From contig CANQFT010000009.1 in NCBI GenBank assembly GCA_947599925.1, forward strand, positions 1-64,000: 64,000 nt of DNA, given 5' to 3'. Below the pieces are notes generated by a model, which did no database searches, had not been told where the DNA came from, and saw nothing but the letters and a program-made list of their open reading frames with translations. This DNA is from an uncultured Oscillospiraceae bacterium (lineage in GTDB: Bacteria > Bacillota > Clostridia > Oscillospirales > Oscillospiraceae). Positions 24,634-36,839 of this stretch are shown piece by piece. Position 1 is the stretch's first letter. Each line of letters starts with the position of its first letter. A program made the position numbers and the translations under genes.

Positions 24634-25607
24634 GCGATCTCCTCCTCCGGGGCCAGCTGTTCCGCCGGGCCCTCCTCCGGCCCCGCCTCCGGCGGGACCA
24701 CCGTGTGCCGTTTCAGATACTCCAACCACTGCTGGTAGGGCTCCTTCTGAAAATGGACCCCGTCGGCCACCGCGTCGTAGGGCGGCTGGCCGGTGGCCGG
24801 GTCCACGATGGCCTGGGCCGGGTCGGTCAAAAACACCCGCTTGTCCTGGGCCAACTGCCGCAAAAGGCCGTTGTAGACGGCGATCTGAGCGTTGTTCACA
24901 TAGTCCGCCGTCCCCTTCTCCGCGCACTTTTGCTCGTTCACGGGGATCAACAGCTGGACATACACCACCGCCTCCGGCTGGATGGCGCGGATGGTGTCGA
25001 GAAAGGCGGCGTAGTGGTCATAATAGCCCTGGTCGTCGCCCATCCCCAGCTCGTTGAGCCCCAGACAGACATACACCTTGCCATACTGCTTGCGCGCCAG
25101 GGCCTCGGCCACGGTCATCTTCTGACCCTCCACCTTCACCTGGTCCTTCTCCACCTTGAATACGCTCAGCCCCGTTTTCACCAGGTAGTCCCCTTGGGTG
25201 AGGCCGCTGAATATGCGGAACCCGTCGGTGCGGGAGTCGCCGATGAACACCGCGTCGGCAAAGTACGCCTCCTCCACCGGCTCGCTCTCCGGCACGGCCT
25301 GGGCCCAGTCATACTCCGGCCCTACCACCGCCCCCACCGCGGGGGTGGGCGCCGGGGTCGCCTCCGGGACCCTGGGCGCAGCCTTATCCTCTGAGCTGTC
25401 CGGCGCCGCCGAACCCTCCGGGGCCGCCGAACCCTCCGGGGCCGCCGTCGGCCCCGGTTCTTCCGTCACCCGGACCGCGGGGCTGGGGACCTCCGGCTCC
25501 GCCCGCTCGCCCGGCCCGGCCAGGGCCCAGACCAGTCCCGCCACCCCCAGCGCCAGAGCCAGCACGGCGCAGAGCAGCATCCAATTTTCCTTCTTCATCT
25601 CGCTCAT
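24630..25607 (-). CDS. Membrane-anchored SGNH/GDSL-type hydrolase
   Basis: Predicted product of 325 residues. ATG 25607 overlaps the upstream stop (ATGA), with GGGAGA as ribosome binding site. Residues about 8-30 form one hydrophobic helix (signal anchor). A Pro/Ala/Glu-rich linker follows to about residue 110, with the tandem repeat PEGSAAPEGSAA. The hydrolase domain shows the SGNH blocks: FIGDSRTDGF (nucleophile Ser), CLGLNELG (block III Asn) and DGVHF (catalytic Asp/His). This family removes or transfers acyl groups on cell-wall or capsular polymers. It is coupled to the DUF4358 lipoprotein gene, suggesting both act at the outer face of the membrane. The substrate is unknown. Confidence 0.85.
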   Translation of the reverse strand: MSEMKKENWMLLCAVLALALGVAGLVWALAGPGERAEPEVPSPAVRVTEEPGPTAAPEGSAAPEGSAAPDSSEDKAAPRVPEATPAPTPAVGAVVGPEYDWAQAVPESEPVEEAYFADAVFIGDSRTDGFRIFSGLTQGDYLVKTGLSVFKVEKDQVKVEGQKMTVAEALARKQYGKVYVCLGLNELGMGDDQGYYDHYAAFLDTIRAIQPEAVVYVQLLIPVNEQKCAEKGTADYVNNAQIAVYNGLLRQLAQDKRVFLTDPAQAIVDPATGQPPYDAVADGVHFQKEPYQQWLEYLKRHTVVPPEAGPEEGPAEQLAPEEEIA

Positions 25608-26290
25608 GTCTCTCCCAACAGGATCTTTGCCGCTTCGCCCAGGGTGGTGACTGTATAGGTGGGCAGCGGGCTGAGATCGCCCTTTCTCGAATACCAAATG
25701 GAATCGATCCCGGCGTCGATCGCTCCCTGTATATCGCTGAGCAGGTCGTCCCCCACCATGACGGCGGTCTCCCGCGCGCCGCCCAGGGCGGCCAGGGCCC
25801 GGTCAAAGAAGGCCCGGTGGGGCTTGCCCACCCCCATCTCCTGGGAGATGAACACCCCGTCCAGATAGGGGAGGATGGGGCTGGCCGCCAGGCGTCTGCG
25901 CTGGACCTCCCTCAGCCCGTTGGTGGCAAGGCCCACGCGGCAGTGGGGCTTCAGGGCCGCCAGCAGTTCCAGCGCGCCGGGCAGCAGCTCGCCGCAGTCC
26001 CCCAGGGCGTCCAGATACTCCTGATTCCAGGCCCACTCGTCCCCAGACCAGCCCAGTTCCCCACCGAAGCGGCGGAACCGCTCGCCCTTGAGCCAGTCCT
26101 GGTCGATCTCTCCGCGGTGATAGGCGTCCCACAGAGCCCGGTTGATGGCCGCGTACCGCCCCAGGGTCTCGCCGCTGAAGGGCAGGCCCCGCCGCTCCAT
26201 GGTCCGCCGCAGGGCCCCGGCCTCGGCGGCGTCAAAGTCCAGCAGGGTATTGTCCGCGTCGATGAGCACCGTCTGATACCGCGCCTTCAC
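25604..26290 (-). CDS. yjjG: HAD hydrolase, YjjG-type nucleotidase
   Basis: Predicted 228-residue cytoplasmic protein with a GTG start at 26290. It has the HAD motifs in order: motif I DADNTLLDF (nucleophile and acid/base Asp), motif II ATNGL, motif III Lys in GVGKPHRAFFD, motif IV VGDDLLSDI. The sequence DADNTLLDF and overall length match the YjjG family of pyrimidine 5'-nucleotidases, which clear non-canonical nucleoside monophosphates (established for E. coli YjjG). The stop overlaps the next start by 4 bp. A TTGACT-N17-TACAGT promoter lies upstream at 26329-26357. Subfamily assignment is likely but not certain, as HAD substrates are hard to predict. Confidence 0.85.
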   Translation of the reverse strand: MKARYQTVLIDADNTLLDFDAAEAGALRRTMERRGLPFSGETLGRYAAINRALWDAYHRGEIDQDWLKGERFRRFGGELGWSGDEWAWNQEYLDALGDCGELLPGALELLAALKPHCRVGLATNGLREVQRRRLAASPILPYLDGVFISQEMGVGKPHRAFFDRALAALGGARETAVMVGDDLLSDIQGAIDAGIDSIWYSRKGDLSPLPTYTVTTLGEAAKILLGET

Positions 26291-26328
26291 CGCCTCTTGC
26301 CCACCTCTTCTCTCAAAAAGCCCCTCCT

Positions 26329-26357
26329 ACTGTACGCCCAGCGGCCAAAAAAGTCAA
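26329..26357 (-). promoter_or_regulatory. Promoter of yjjG-SGNH-DUF4358 unit
   Basis: On the minus strand TTGACT (26352-26357) and TACAGT (26329-26334) are 17 bp apart. The site lies between the purL stop at 26369 and the GTG of the HAD gene, so the downstream trio can be transcribed independently of purL. Confidence 0.65.
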
Positions 26358-26368
26358 GGCCCGCCGGC

Positions 26369-29300
26369 TCACGCGAAGTAGAGGGCGCCGCCCTCAAAGA
26401 TAGGCTGGTCCAGCTCTCCGGCGATGTTCCGGCCCACCCAGGGCCCCCGCCGCTCGCTGTGGCCCATCTTGCCAAAGACCCGGCCGTCGGCGGAGAAGAT
26501 CCCCTCGATGGCCGCCACAGAGCCGTTGGGGTTGGCGGCGATGTCCATGGTGGGCGTCCCGTCCGCCGTGGCGTACTGGGTGGCGATCTGCCCGTTGGCC
26601 GCCAGGGTCCGGAGGGTCTCCGGCGTGCAGACGAACCGCCCCTCCCCGTGGGAGATGGCCACGGTGTGCAGCTGCCCCACCTGGCACTTGGCCATCCAGG
26701 GCGAATTGACGCTGGCCACGCGGGTGGTGACGTACCGGCTCTGGTGTCGGCCGATGAGGTTATAGGTCAACGTGGGACAGCCCGCGTCCGTGTCCCGGAT
26801 CTCCCCATAGGGCACCAGCCCCAGCTTCACCAATGCCTGGAAGCCGTTGCAGATGCCCAGCATCAGCCCGTCCCGGACCTTCAACAGCGTATGGACCGCG
26901 TCGGCGACGGCGGCGTTTCGGAACAGGGAGCAGATGAACTTGGCCGAGCCGTCGGGCTCGTCGCCGCCGGAAAACCCGCCGGGCAGCACCACCATCTGCG
27001 CCGAGCCGATCAGCCGGGCGAGCTCCGCCACAGACTGGCTCAGCACCGAGGCCGAGCCGTTGCGGATGACCAGGATCTCCGGCTCGATGCCGGCGCGCAG
27101 ACAGGCCCTGGCGGTGTCCAGCTCACAGTTGGTGCCGGGGAACACCGGAATGACCGCCTTGGGGCGGGCCACCTTGTGCTTGCACACCAGCGGGGAGCGC
27201 CTGTCCCAGCAGAATGGCTCCACGGTCCCGGACGCCCCTGCCCGGTTGGGGTAGACGTCCTCCAAGACCCCCTCGTTCAGCGCCAGGAGCTGGTCGATGG
27301 GCGCCTGGTCGTCCTGGCGGATGCGGACCACCGGCTCCGCCGTGGTCTGGCCCACCCTCCGGCCCCAGGCCGTCTCCTCCTCCCCGTCCAGCTCCACCAG
27401 GATGGCGCCGGGCATGGGGGTGTACCAGTCGTCCTCGTCTCCCTGGGCCTGGAAGCCCACGGCGTTGCCAAAGGCCATCTTCATCACGCCCTCGGCCATG
27501 CCGTTCTCCACCGCCCAGGCCGAGAGTGCCTTCCCCGTCTGGCAGAGCCCGTGTACCTCGTCCCAGGCCGCTTTCTGCCCCTGGGCGGTGCCGTCCCCGC
27601 GAAAGAGGTACACCGGGTGCCCCGGCGCCTTGAACTCGTTGGAGATGACCTGCCCGGCCCGGATGGGGGCGATGGCGAAGGACAACAGCGTGGGGGGCAC
27701 GTCCAGGTCCAGGAAGGACCCGCTCATGGAGTCCTTGCCGCCGATGGCGGCCACGCCCAGGTCCAGCTGGGCCTCCAGCGCGCCCAGCAGAGCGGCGAAA
27801 GGCTTGCCCCAGCGCTCCGGCTCACAGCGCAGTTTCTCAAAAAACTCCTGCAGGGTCAGATACGTCTCCCGGTAGTTCCCGCCGGCGGCCACCAGCTTGG
27901 CCACCGAGCCCACCACCGCTTGATAGGCCCCGCGGTAGGGGTCGGCGCTCATGGCGTCGGCGTCAAAGGCCCAGCTCATCACGCTGGCCTGGTCGGTCTC
28001 CTGCCCCGGCTCCACCGGGAACAGGGCCGCCATGACCTGGCTGGGCGTGCGCTGGTACTTCCCGCCAAAGGGGGCCAGCACGCTGCCCGCGCCGATGGTG
28101 GAGTCGAACCGCTCCGCCAGGCCCCGGCGGGACGCGCACCGCAGGCTGCCCGCCATCTCCCGCAGGTCCCGGAACAGAGGTCCGCCCGTGGCCTGGGCGG
28201 GCTCCACCCGCACCTTGGCGGACTTGGCCGCGCCGTTGGTGTTCAAAAATTCCCGGCTCAGATCGGCCACCGTCCTGCCCCGCCAGGTCATCACCATCCG
28301 GGGCTCCTGGGTGACCACCGCCACCGGATACGCCTCCAGATTCTCCCGCTCCGCCGCCGCGATGAGGGCGGCGGCATCCGGCTGGGCCACCACCACGGCC
28401 ATCCGCTCCTGGCTCTCGGAGATGGCCAGCTCCGTGCCGTCCAGACCGTCGTATTTTTTCCGCACCGCGTCCAGGTCGATGCGTAGCCCGTCGGCCAGCT
28501 CTCCGATGGCCACGCTGACCCCTCCCGCGCCAAAGTCGTTGCAGCGCTTGATGAGCCGCGTGACCGCCGGGTCCCGGAACAGCCTCTGGATCTTCCGCTC
28601 CTCCGGGGCGTTGCCCTTCTGGACCTCGCTGGCCATGGTGTCCAGGCTCTTGAGGTCGTGGCTCTTGGAAGAGCCCGTGGCCCCGCCGATGCCGTCGCGC
28701 CCGGTCCGCCCGCCCAGCAGGATGACCACATCGCCCGGCGCGGGCCGCTCCCGGCGGACGTTGCCCGCCGGCGCCGCCCCCACCACCACGCCGCACTCCA
28801 GGTGCTTGGCCACATAGCCCTCGTGGTACACCTCGTCCACCAACCCGGTGGCCAGGCCGATCTGGTTGCCGTAGCTGGAGTAGCCCGCCGCGGCGGTCTG
28901 GCACAGCTTCCGCTGGGGCAGCTTGCCCGGCAGGGTCTTGTCCAGCGGGGTCCTGGGGTCGCCGCAGCCGGTGATCCGCATGGCCTGGTGGACGTAGGCC
29001 CGGCCGGACAGGGGGTCCCGGATGCACCCGCCGATGCAGGTAGCCGCGCCGCCAAAGGGTTCGATCTCCGTGGGGTGGTTGTGGGTCTCGTTTTTGAACA
29101 TCAACAGCCAGGGCTGGCTCTGGCCGTCCACGGTGGCGTCCACCTGGATGGAGCAGGCGTTGATCTCCTCGCTCTGGTCCAGATTCCGCAGTCCGCCCCG
29201 CTTCTTCAGCGCCTTGGCGGCGATGGTGGCCATGTCCATCAACGTCTGGGGCCGGGTCCCGGCCCTCTGGCCGTACACCTCTTCCCGCGCCGCCAGATAT

Positions 29301-30046
29301 TGGGCGTAGGCCCGCTCCACGTTGGGGTCGTCGATGACAATATCCTCCAGATGGGTGGAGAAGGTGGTGTGGCGGCAGTGGTCGGACCAGTAGGTGTCCA
29401 CCACCCGGATCTCGGTGACGGTGGGGTCCCGCCGCTCCTGGTCCCGGAAGTAGCTCTGGAGGAATTTCAGGTCCTCCAGGTCCATGGCAAGGCCCATCCG
29501 CTCCAACAGCCCCGCCAACTCCCCCTCGTCCATGTCCGCAAAGCCCTCCACCGTCTCCACATCCGCCGCCTCAGGGTAGGTCTGGGCCAGGGTCCGGGGC
29601 TTGTCCTCCCCCGCCTCGCGGCACTCCACGGGGTTGATCACATACCGCTTCGCCCGGTCCAACTCCTGGTCGGAGATGTCGCCAAACAGCCAGTAGACGT
29701 CGGCGCAGCGCACCCGGGGCCGCTCCCCGCCCAACAGCATTTGCAAGCACTGGGCGGCGGAGTCGGCCCGCTGGTCGAACTGCCCCGGCAGGGCCTCTAC
29801 CCCAAAGCTCCGGACGGGCCCGGCCTCCAGGGTCTCCTCAAACAGCTCGTCCACCTGGGGCTCGGAAAAGACGATGCTCCTGGCCCTCTCATACCCGGCC
29901 CGGTCGATGCCCTCCACATCGTAGCGGCGGAACACCCGTACCTCCCGCAGTCCCTTGAGGCCCAGCACGTCCCGCAACTCGCGGGCCAGCGCGGGCCCGG
30001 CCACGTCAAACTCCCTCTTCTTCCCCACAAAACAGCGAAATACCAT
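26369..30046 (-). CDS. purL: Phosphoribosylformylglycinamidine synthase, single-chain
   Basis: This 1,225-residue enzyme of de novo purine synthesis converts FGAR, ATP and glutamine to FGAM. Both halves are in one chain, as in the clostridial long form. The synthase part has TYWSDHCRHTTFSTHLEDI and ETHNHPTEIEPFGGAATCIG (ATP-grasp-like PurM fold). The C-terminal glutaminase part has PGTNCELD, the oxyanion strand VLPGGFSGGDEP, nucleophile Cys in GICNGFQALVKLG, and a catalytic His/Glu at HGEGRF. The start is ATG 30046 with AGGAGA upstream, 15 bp after the solute-binding-protein gene, so it is probably the last gene of the secA operon. No purine riboswitch or PurR box was seen upstream, and no other pur gene is in the window. 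Confidence 0.96.
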   Translation of the reverse strand: MVFRCFVGKKREFDVAGPALARELRDVLGLKGLREVRVFRRYDVEGIDRAGYERARSIVFSEPQVDELFEETLEAGPVRSFGVEALPGQFDQRADSAAQCLQMLLGGERPRVRCADVYWLFGDISDQELDRAKRYVINPVECREAGEDKPRTLAQTYPEAADVETVEGFADMDEGELAGLLERMGLAMDLEDLKFLQSYFRDQERRDPTVTEIRVVDTYWSDHCRHTTFSTHLEDIVIDDPNVERAYAQYLAAREEVYGQRAGTRPQTLMDMATIAAKALKKRGGLRNLDQSEEINACSIQVDATVDGQSQPWLLMFKNETHNHPTEIEPFGGAATCIGGCIRDPLSGRAYVHQAMRITGCGDPRTPLDKTLPGKLPQRKLCQTAAAGYSSYGNQIGLATGLVDEVYHEGYVAKHLECGVVVGAAPAGNVRRERPAPGDVVILLGGRTGRDGIGGATGSSKSHDLKSLDTMASEVQKGNAPEERKIQRLFRDPAVTRLIKRCNDFGAGGVSVAIGELADGLRIDLDAVRKKYDGLDGTELAISESQERMAVVVAQPDAAALIAAAERENLEAYPVAVVTQEPRMVMTWRGRTVADLSREFLNTNGAAKSAKVRVEPAQATGGPLFRDLREMAGSLRCASRRGLAERFDSTIGAGSVLAPFGGKYQRTPSQVMAALFPVEPGQETDQASVMSWAFDADAMSADPYRGAYQAVVGSVAKLVAAGGNYRETYLTLQEFFEKLRCEPERWGKPFAALLGALEAQLDLGVAAIGGKDSMSGSFLDLDVPPTLLSFAIAPIRAGQVISNEFKAPGHPVYLFRGDGTAQGQKAAWDEVHGLCQTGKALSAWAVENGMAEGVMKMAFGNAVGFQAQGDEDDWYTPMPGAILVELDGEEETAWGRRVGQTTAEPVVRIRQDDQAPIDQLLALNEGVLEDVYPNRAGASGTVEPFCWDRRSPLVCKHKVARPKAVIPVFPGTNCELDTARACLRAGIEPEILVIRNGSASVLSQSVAELARLIGSAQMVVLPGGFSGGDEPDGSAKFICSLFRNAAVADAVHTLLKVRDGLMLGICNGFQALVKLGLVPYGEIRDTDAGCPTLTYNLIGRHQSRYVTTRVASVNSPWMAKCQVGQLHTVAISHGEGRFVCTPETLRTLAANGQIATQYATADGTPTMDIAANPNGSVAAIEGIFSADGRVFGKMGHSERRGPWVGRNIAGELDQPIFEGGALYFA

Positions 30047-30061
30047 GATCTTTTTCTCCTC

Positions 30062-31570
30062 TCAGGAAATCTTCCAGTTCTCAAACCCGGCGAACAGATC
30101 GCCCTGGGTAGGGGTGGCGTTCTGGACCTGGCCCCACCGGGTCAGCAGTCCCGCGCTCTGAAAACAGATCACCGCCAGCGGCACGTCCTGGACCCACTGG
30201 GCGTAAAACCCGCTCCAGTCGCCGCTCCTCCGGGCCTCCTGCAACGCCTGGGCCAAGGCCGGGGAGGAAAACCCGCCGTAGCACACGCCGCTCCCGGCGG
30301 TCACATAGGGCCCTGGGTCCAGGTCCCCGGTCATCCGGCTCTGGGCCAGGTAGAGGTCAAAGTTTCCCTGGCGCAGCGCCGCTGTATACTCCTCCCAGGG
30401 CAGGGCCCGGACATCCACCCCCACCCCCAGCGCCCCCAGCTCCTCCGCCACGGCCTGGGCCATGTCCGCCATGGCGGGGCTGTCGGCGCTGACCACCAGC
30501 GTCAGGGCCAGCGGGGTCCGGCCGCTGTATCGAAGGCCGTCCTGCCCCAGCGCGTAGCCCTGCTCCTCCATGGCCTGGCCCGCGGCTACGACGTCGTAGC
30601 CCAGCTCCGCCGCGGCCGTCCGGTCATACCGGGGCGAGACGGTGGGCACCGGCAGACTGGCGCCCGCGCCGTGACCGGCGAGGGCCCGCCGGGTCAGACT
30701 GTCCCGGTCCAGCGCCTGGGCCACGGCCCGGCGGAACGCCCCGCTCCCGCAGGGGCCCCTGTCGCACCGAAAGCCCAGATAGACCATGGTGGAGGTGGGG
30801 TACTCCCAGCTCTGGCAGCTGCCCGAATCCCCCAGGGTGCCCGTCTGGGTGGGGTCGGCGGTGGCCACGCTCACCGTCCCGGCGGTGAAGTCCGCCGCCA
30901 GCGTGTCCGCGTCCCCCGCTTCCCGCAGAGGGATCTCCGCCAGGGGCAGGTCCTTGCCCTGCCACCAGTGGGGGTCGGCGGCCAGCCGCCCCTCCTGCCG
31001 CGTGTAGGGCCCCGTGCCCAGCACCCCGTCCTCCGTCACACGGGCGATGGGAAAGTCCAGCAGCGCCAAAAAGCCGCTGTTGGGCCCGGAGAGTTCAAAG
31101 ACGACCTTGTCCGCTCCCTGGGCGCTGACCCGCGCCACACCCGCCAACCGCCGGGCGTAGGCGCTCCCCTCGCTCCGGGCGGCCTCCACCGCCTGGACCA
31201 CCGCCTCGGCGGTCAGGGCCTGGCCGTCGGAAAACCGGGCGCCGCTCTGGAGCGTCACCGTCCAGACCAGCCCGTCCCCGGACACCTCCGCGCCCTTGGC
31301 CAACAGCGGCTGGGGCGTGAAGGTGTTGTCCAGGGCGTATAAGCTCTCGCAGATCAGCCCCAACAGCGCCAGATTGCCGCTCTTGCCGCCCCCATAGGGG
31401 TCCCAGTCCCCCATGGGGTCCACCGGCAGGGCAAAGACCTGCGCCACAGCCGGCGCCGCGCTGGGAGAGGGGCTGGGCGGGGGCGCGGGCTCCGCCGGCG
31501 GCTGCTGATACCGGCAGCCGCCCAGAACCAGACAGATACAGCCCGCCAGGGCCAAAGCGCGTCGTTTCAT
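30062..31570 (-). CDS. Peptide-type ABC substrate-binding lipoprotein (SBP family 5)
   Basis: Predicted product of 502 residues. ATG 31570 overlaps the pgeF stop (ATGA), with GGAGGGG upstream. The N-terminus is a lipoprotein signal with lipobox LGGC (Cys19), then a Pro/Ser linker. The mature part shows family 5 hallmarks: LICESLYALDNTFTPQPLLA, the WTVTLQSGARFSDGQALTAE segment and, late, GNFDLYLAQSRMTGDLDPG. Such proteins deliver oligopeptides or nickel/opine-type ligands to ABC permeases. No permease or ATPase gene is adjacent, so it may work with a transporter encoded elsewhere. Its place between pgeF and purL is unusual. The ligand cannot be deduced. Confidence 0.87.
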   Translation of the reverse strand: MKRRALALAGCICLVLGGCRYQQPPAEPAPPPSPSPSAAPAVAQVFALPVDPMGDWDPYGGGKSGNLALLGLICESLYALDNTFTPQPLLAKGAEVSGDGLVWTVTLQSGARFSDGQALTAEAVVQAVEAARSEGSAYARRLAGVARVSAQGADKVVFELSGPNSGFLALLDFPIARVTEDGVLGTGPYTRQEGRLAADPHWWQGKDLPLAEIPLREAGDADTLAADFTAGTVSVATADPTQTGTLGDSGSCQSWEYPTSTMVYLGFRCDRGPCGSGAFRRAVAQALDRDSLTRRALAGHGAGASLPVPTVSPRYDRTAAAELGYDVVAAGQAMEEQGYALGQDGLRYSGRTPLALTLVVSADSPAMADMAQAVAEELGALGVGVDVRALPWEEYTAALRQGNFDLYLAQSRMTGDLDPGPYVTAGSGVCYGGFSSPALAQALQEARRSGDWSGFYAQWVQDVPLAVICFQSAGLLTRWGQVQNATPTQGDLFAGFENWKIS

Positions 31571-32364
31571 CGCCCCTCCTCCAACATGATCATGGCGGCC
31601 TGACTGCCCCGCAGTCCGCGGGTGTAGCGGTGGGACCAGTACCGCTCATGCCCGCAGCAGGTACACGCGTCGCTCACGTCGATGTGCCCCGCTTCCAGCC
31701 CCGCCTCCAGCAAGACCGCCCGGTTGAGCTCTTTCAAGTCCACCCTCCACTTTTCCCCGTCCGGGCGGATGCAGGGCCCCGCCAGGGCGCCCAGGGCGCG
31801 CTCCATGGCCTGGGGCACGTCGCCGTCCGTCTCGAAACAGCACGGCCCGATGGCGGGGCCGATGGCGGCCCGGATGTCCGCGGGCCTGGAGCCGTAGCCC
31901 TCCAGGGCCCGCACCGCGTGGGCGGCGATGGCCCCGGCGGTGCCCCGCCATCCGGCGTGGCAGGCGGCGGCCACCTGCCGGACCGGGTCGAAAAGCAGGA
32001 TGGGGACGCAGTCGGCGGAAAAGACCACCAGCGTCACGCCGGGCACGTCGGTCACCAGCCCGTCGGCCTCAAAGGGCGTCTCGGCCAGCAGGTCCGGCTT
32101 CACATCCGCCTCGGTCACAGGCCGGACCGCCGTGCCGTGGACCTGGTTGGCCATCACCAGGCCCCTGCCGCCCACGCCCGCGGCGGCGCAGAACCGGCGG
32201 TAATTCTCCCGCAGGCACTCCGCCCGGTCGCCCCGGTGACAGCCCAGATTCAGCGACGCCAAATGCCCCTGGGACACGCCGCCCAGCCGGGTGGAGAACC
32301 CGTGGGCCGTCCCCAGCAGCGGCGACGCCTCGTATTCCAACTCCTGAACACGCCGGGTGATCAA
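31567..32364 (-). CDS. pgeF: Multicopper-type purine nucleoside phosphorylase (YfiH/LACC1)
   Basis: A 265-residue cytoplasmic protein of the former 'laccase domain' DUF152 family. Members act as adenosine/inosine phosphorylases or peptidoglycan editing factors. Zinc ligands are visible: His in NQVHGTAV, Cys in SADCVPILL and His in CHAGWRGT. The late motifs IGPAIGPCCFE and DACTCCGHERYWSHR are typical. The start is a TTG at 32364 (minus), supported by GGAGGGG about 10 bp upstream and by the N-terminus aligning with the family. It lies 39 bp after secA and overlaps the next gene by 4 bp, so it is translated from the secA transcript. Confidence 0.9.
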   Translation of the reverse strand: MITRRVQELEYEASPLLGTAHGFSTRLGGVSQGHLASLNLGCHRGDRAECLRENYRRFCAAAGVGGRGLVMANQVHGTAVRPVTEADVKPDLLAETPFEADGLVTDVPGVTLVVFSADCVPILLFDPVRQVAAACHAGWRGTAGAIAAHAVRALEGYGSRPADIRAAIGPAIGPCCFETDGDVPQAMERALGALAGPCIRPDGEKWRVDLKELNRAVLLEAGLEAGHIDVSDACTCCGHERYWSHRYTRGLRGSQAAMIMLEEGR

Positions 32365-32403
32365 CTCGTCAACCCCTCCAAAGCGAAATCAGCAAAACAG
32401 CCC

Positions 32404-35157
<2,754 letters not shown>

Positions 35158-35204
35158 GGGGCTCACCTGTCTTTCCACAGAGTTGTCCATTGCAGTATTT
35201 TTCC

Positions 35205-35233
35205 ATTGTACCACACTCTCACACATTAGAAAA
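35205..35233 (-). promoter_or_regulatory. Promoter of secA operon
   Basis: On the minus strand an extended -10 box (TGG followed by TACAAT, -10 at 35205-35210) lies 17 bp from a weak -35 box TTTTCT (35228-35233). The extended TGN may compensate for the poor -35. It is back to back with the rlmD promoter. Confidence 0.65.
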
Positions 35234-35266
35234 GAGTTTTTTGTAAATTCCGCCCCTCTTTCTCCG

Positions 35267-35295
35267 TGGACAAACGGCCCCAAACGTGCTATACT
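35267..35295 (+). promoter_or_regulatory. Promoter of rlmD
   Basis: TGGACA (35267-35272), a 17-bp spacer and TATACT (35290-35295) form a near-consensus promoter. It overlaps an in-frame ATG at 35266, which therefore cannot be the translation start; the ATG at 35329 is used instead. Confidence 0.8.
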
Positions 35296-35328
35296 GTCCA
35301 GAACGACCAGGAGGAAGGGGGCGTCGCC

Positions 35329-36669
35329 ATGCTGCGAGAGGGTCAGCGCCACACCGTCACCGTGGAGGGCTTCTCCTCCCAGGCCCACGGCGTGGCCCGC
35401 GTGGACGGCCAGGCCGTCTTTGTCAAGGGCGCCCTGCCCGGCGAGGAATGCGACATTTTCATCGAGCACGTCGGCCACAACGCGGTCTGGGCGCGGGTGG
35501 AGCGGCTGTGTGCCCCCTCTCCCCAGCGGACCGGGCCCGACTGCCCGTATTACGCCCAGTGCGGCGGCTGTCAGACCCGGCACATGACCTACCCCGCGGA
35601 GCTGGACTTCAAGGCCGGTAAGGTACAAAACGCCCTGCGGCGCATCGGCGGCATCGACCCCGGAGCCGTGGTCATCCACGGCTGCCAGGACCCGGCCCGC
35701 TACCGCAACAAGGTCCAGTTCCCCGCCGCCCCCGGACCCAAACTGGGCTACTTCCAGGCCCGCACCCACACCGTCATCGACGTGGCCGACTGCCTCTTGA
35801 CCCCGGCCTGCGCCGCCCCCATCCGCGCGGCCGTGCTGGAGTGGATGGCCCGGTTCCATGTGAGTGCCTACGACGAGCGCGCCCACGCCGGTCTGGTCCG
35901 CCACCTCTACCTGCGCGTCAACGCCCAGGGCGAGGCCCTGGTCTGCCTAATGGCTAATAGCCATTCGCTTCCCCACGAATCCGAGCTGGTCTCCCTGTTG
36001 CGGCAAGCCTTTCCTTGGCTAATAGGCATTAGCCTCGGCACAAATACCCGGCGGACCAACGTGGTCTTGGGGGAACAGTACCGCACCCTCTGGGGCCAGG
36101 ACCACCTGATGGACACCCTGTGCGGGCTCCGGTTCAAGCTCTCCGTACCCTCCTTTTTCCAGGTGAACCGGCCCCAGGCGGAGGCGCTCTACGCCCTGGC
36201 CGGGCAATACGCCGCGCTCACCGGCGGCGAGACGCTGCTGGACCTCTACTGCGGCACGGGCACCATCGGCCTGACCCTGGCGGACAGGGCCAAGGCGGTC
36301 ATCGGCGTGGAGGCGGAGGCGGCGGCGGTGGCCGACGCGGTGGAAAACGCCCGGCGCAACGGCGTGGAAAACGCCCGCTTTCTCTGCGCCGACGCGGGCC
36401 AGGCCGCCGTCCAGCTGGCGGCGGAGGGGGTCCGGCCGGACGTGGTGGTGGTGGACCCGCCCCGCAAGGGCCTCTCGCCCCAGGCGCTCCAGGCCCTGCT
36501 GGACCTGGCTCCCCAGCGGGTGGTCTACGTCTCCTGCGACTGTGCTACCCTGGCCCGGGACCTGAAAGCCCTCCGGGGGCGCTACGTCCTCTCGGCGGTG
36601 GAGGCGGTGGATATGTTCCCCCGCACCTACCATGTGGAGACGGTCTGTCTCCTCGCCCTGCGGCCCTGA
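35329..36669 (+). CDS. rlmD: 23S rRNA (uracil-C5) methyltransferase, RlmD/RumA type
   Basis: Predicted 446-residue RNA methyltransferase. ATG 35329 follows AGGAGG by about 10 bp and lies after the promoter. An N-terminal TRAM-like domain ([21 protein letters not shown]) is followed by an iron-sulfur cluster region ([14 protein letters not shown] plus an upstream Cys). The SAM-binding core has [12 protein letters not shown]. The catalytic end has [12 protein letters not shown] and the nucleophile in [12 protein letters not shown]. The family makes m5U in 23S rRNA or tRNA; which uridine cannot be told from sequence alone. Two AT-rich 18-bp palindromic motifs lie inside the gene at 35945-35962 and 36017-36034 without changing family length. 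Codon use there is unlike the rest of the gene. Confidence 0.93.
   Translation: MLREGQRHTVTVEGFSSQAHGVARVDGQAVFVKGALPGEECDIFIEHVGHNAVWARVERLCAPSPQRTGPDCPYYAQCGGCQTRHMTYPAELDFKAGKVQNALRRIGGIDPGAVVIHGCQDPARYRNKVQFPAAPGPKLGYFQARTHTVIDVADCLLTPACAAPIRAAVLEWMARFHVSAYDERAHAGLVRHLYLRVNAQGEALVCLMANSHSLPHESELVSLLRQAFPWLIGISLGTNTRRTNVVLGEQYRTLWGQDHLMDTLCGLRFKLSVPSFFQVNRPQAEALYALAGQYAALTGGETLLDLYCGTGTIGLTLADRAKAVIGVEAEAAAVADAVENARRNGVENARFLCADAGQAAVQLAAEGVRPDVVVVDPPRKGLSPQALQALLDLAPQRVVYVSCDCATLARDLKALRGRYVLSAVEAVDMFPRTYHVETVCLLALRP
35945..35962 (-). repeat. 18-bp palindromic motif, copy a
   Basis: On the minus strand this reads GGCTATTAGCCATTAGGC. The surrounding AATGGCTA-A-TAGCCATT (35949-35965) is a perfect palindrome. 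It shares the pattern GGCTANTAGSCATTAGSC with copies at 36017 and 53434. It lies inside rlmD. Confidence 0.7.
36017..36034 (+). repeat. 18-bp palindromic motif, copy b
   Basis: This reads GGCTAATAGGCATTAGCC: 7-bp arms GGCTAAT / ATTAGCC around a 4-nt centre. It matches 16 of 18 positions of the copy in the tetR promoter and lies inside rlmD, in a locally AT-rich patch. Confidence 0.7.
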
Positions 36670-36731
36670 CCGCCCTACGGCGGCCTGTCCGGGCCGGAGT
36701 TCGAGAAATGGGCCGGGCGGCCCTTTCCCGC

Positions 36732-36760
36732 TTGCGCTCTCCGCCCGCTTGCGCTATAAT
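36732..36760 (+). promoter_or_regulatory. Promoter of AIM24-family gene
   Basis: TTGCGC (36732-36737), a 17-bp spacer and a consensus TATAAT (36755-36760). It lies between the rlmD stop and the next start, leaving an untranslated leader of about 75 nt with no clear structure. Confidence 0.8.
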
Positions 36761-36839
36761 GTTCCCAGAGCGGTCGGCCTCCGGCCGCGGGAACAGAAAT
36801 ACAGAATAGAATACGGTTCAAGAAAGGAAGCAAGCGTCA

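Noticed and set aside
25817-31342. Plus-strand frames of 889 and 894 residues opposite purL and its neighbours
   Set aside because: The minus strand encodes full, conserved enzymes there. The plus-strand translations are His/Gly/Val-rich shadows.
35266-35328. Earlier ATG for rlmD at 35266
   Set aside because: It lies in the -35 box of the gene's promoter; ATG 35329 has the ribosome binding site.
35158-35904. Upstream extension of secA by about 250 codons
   Set aside because: It runs antisense to rlmD and contains the secA promoter; MGLITKFFG at 35157 is the standard SecA start.
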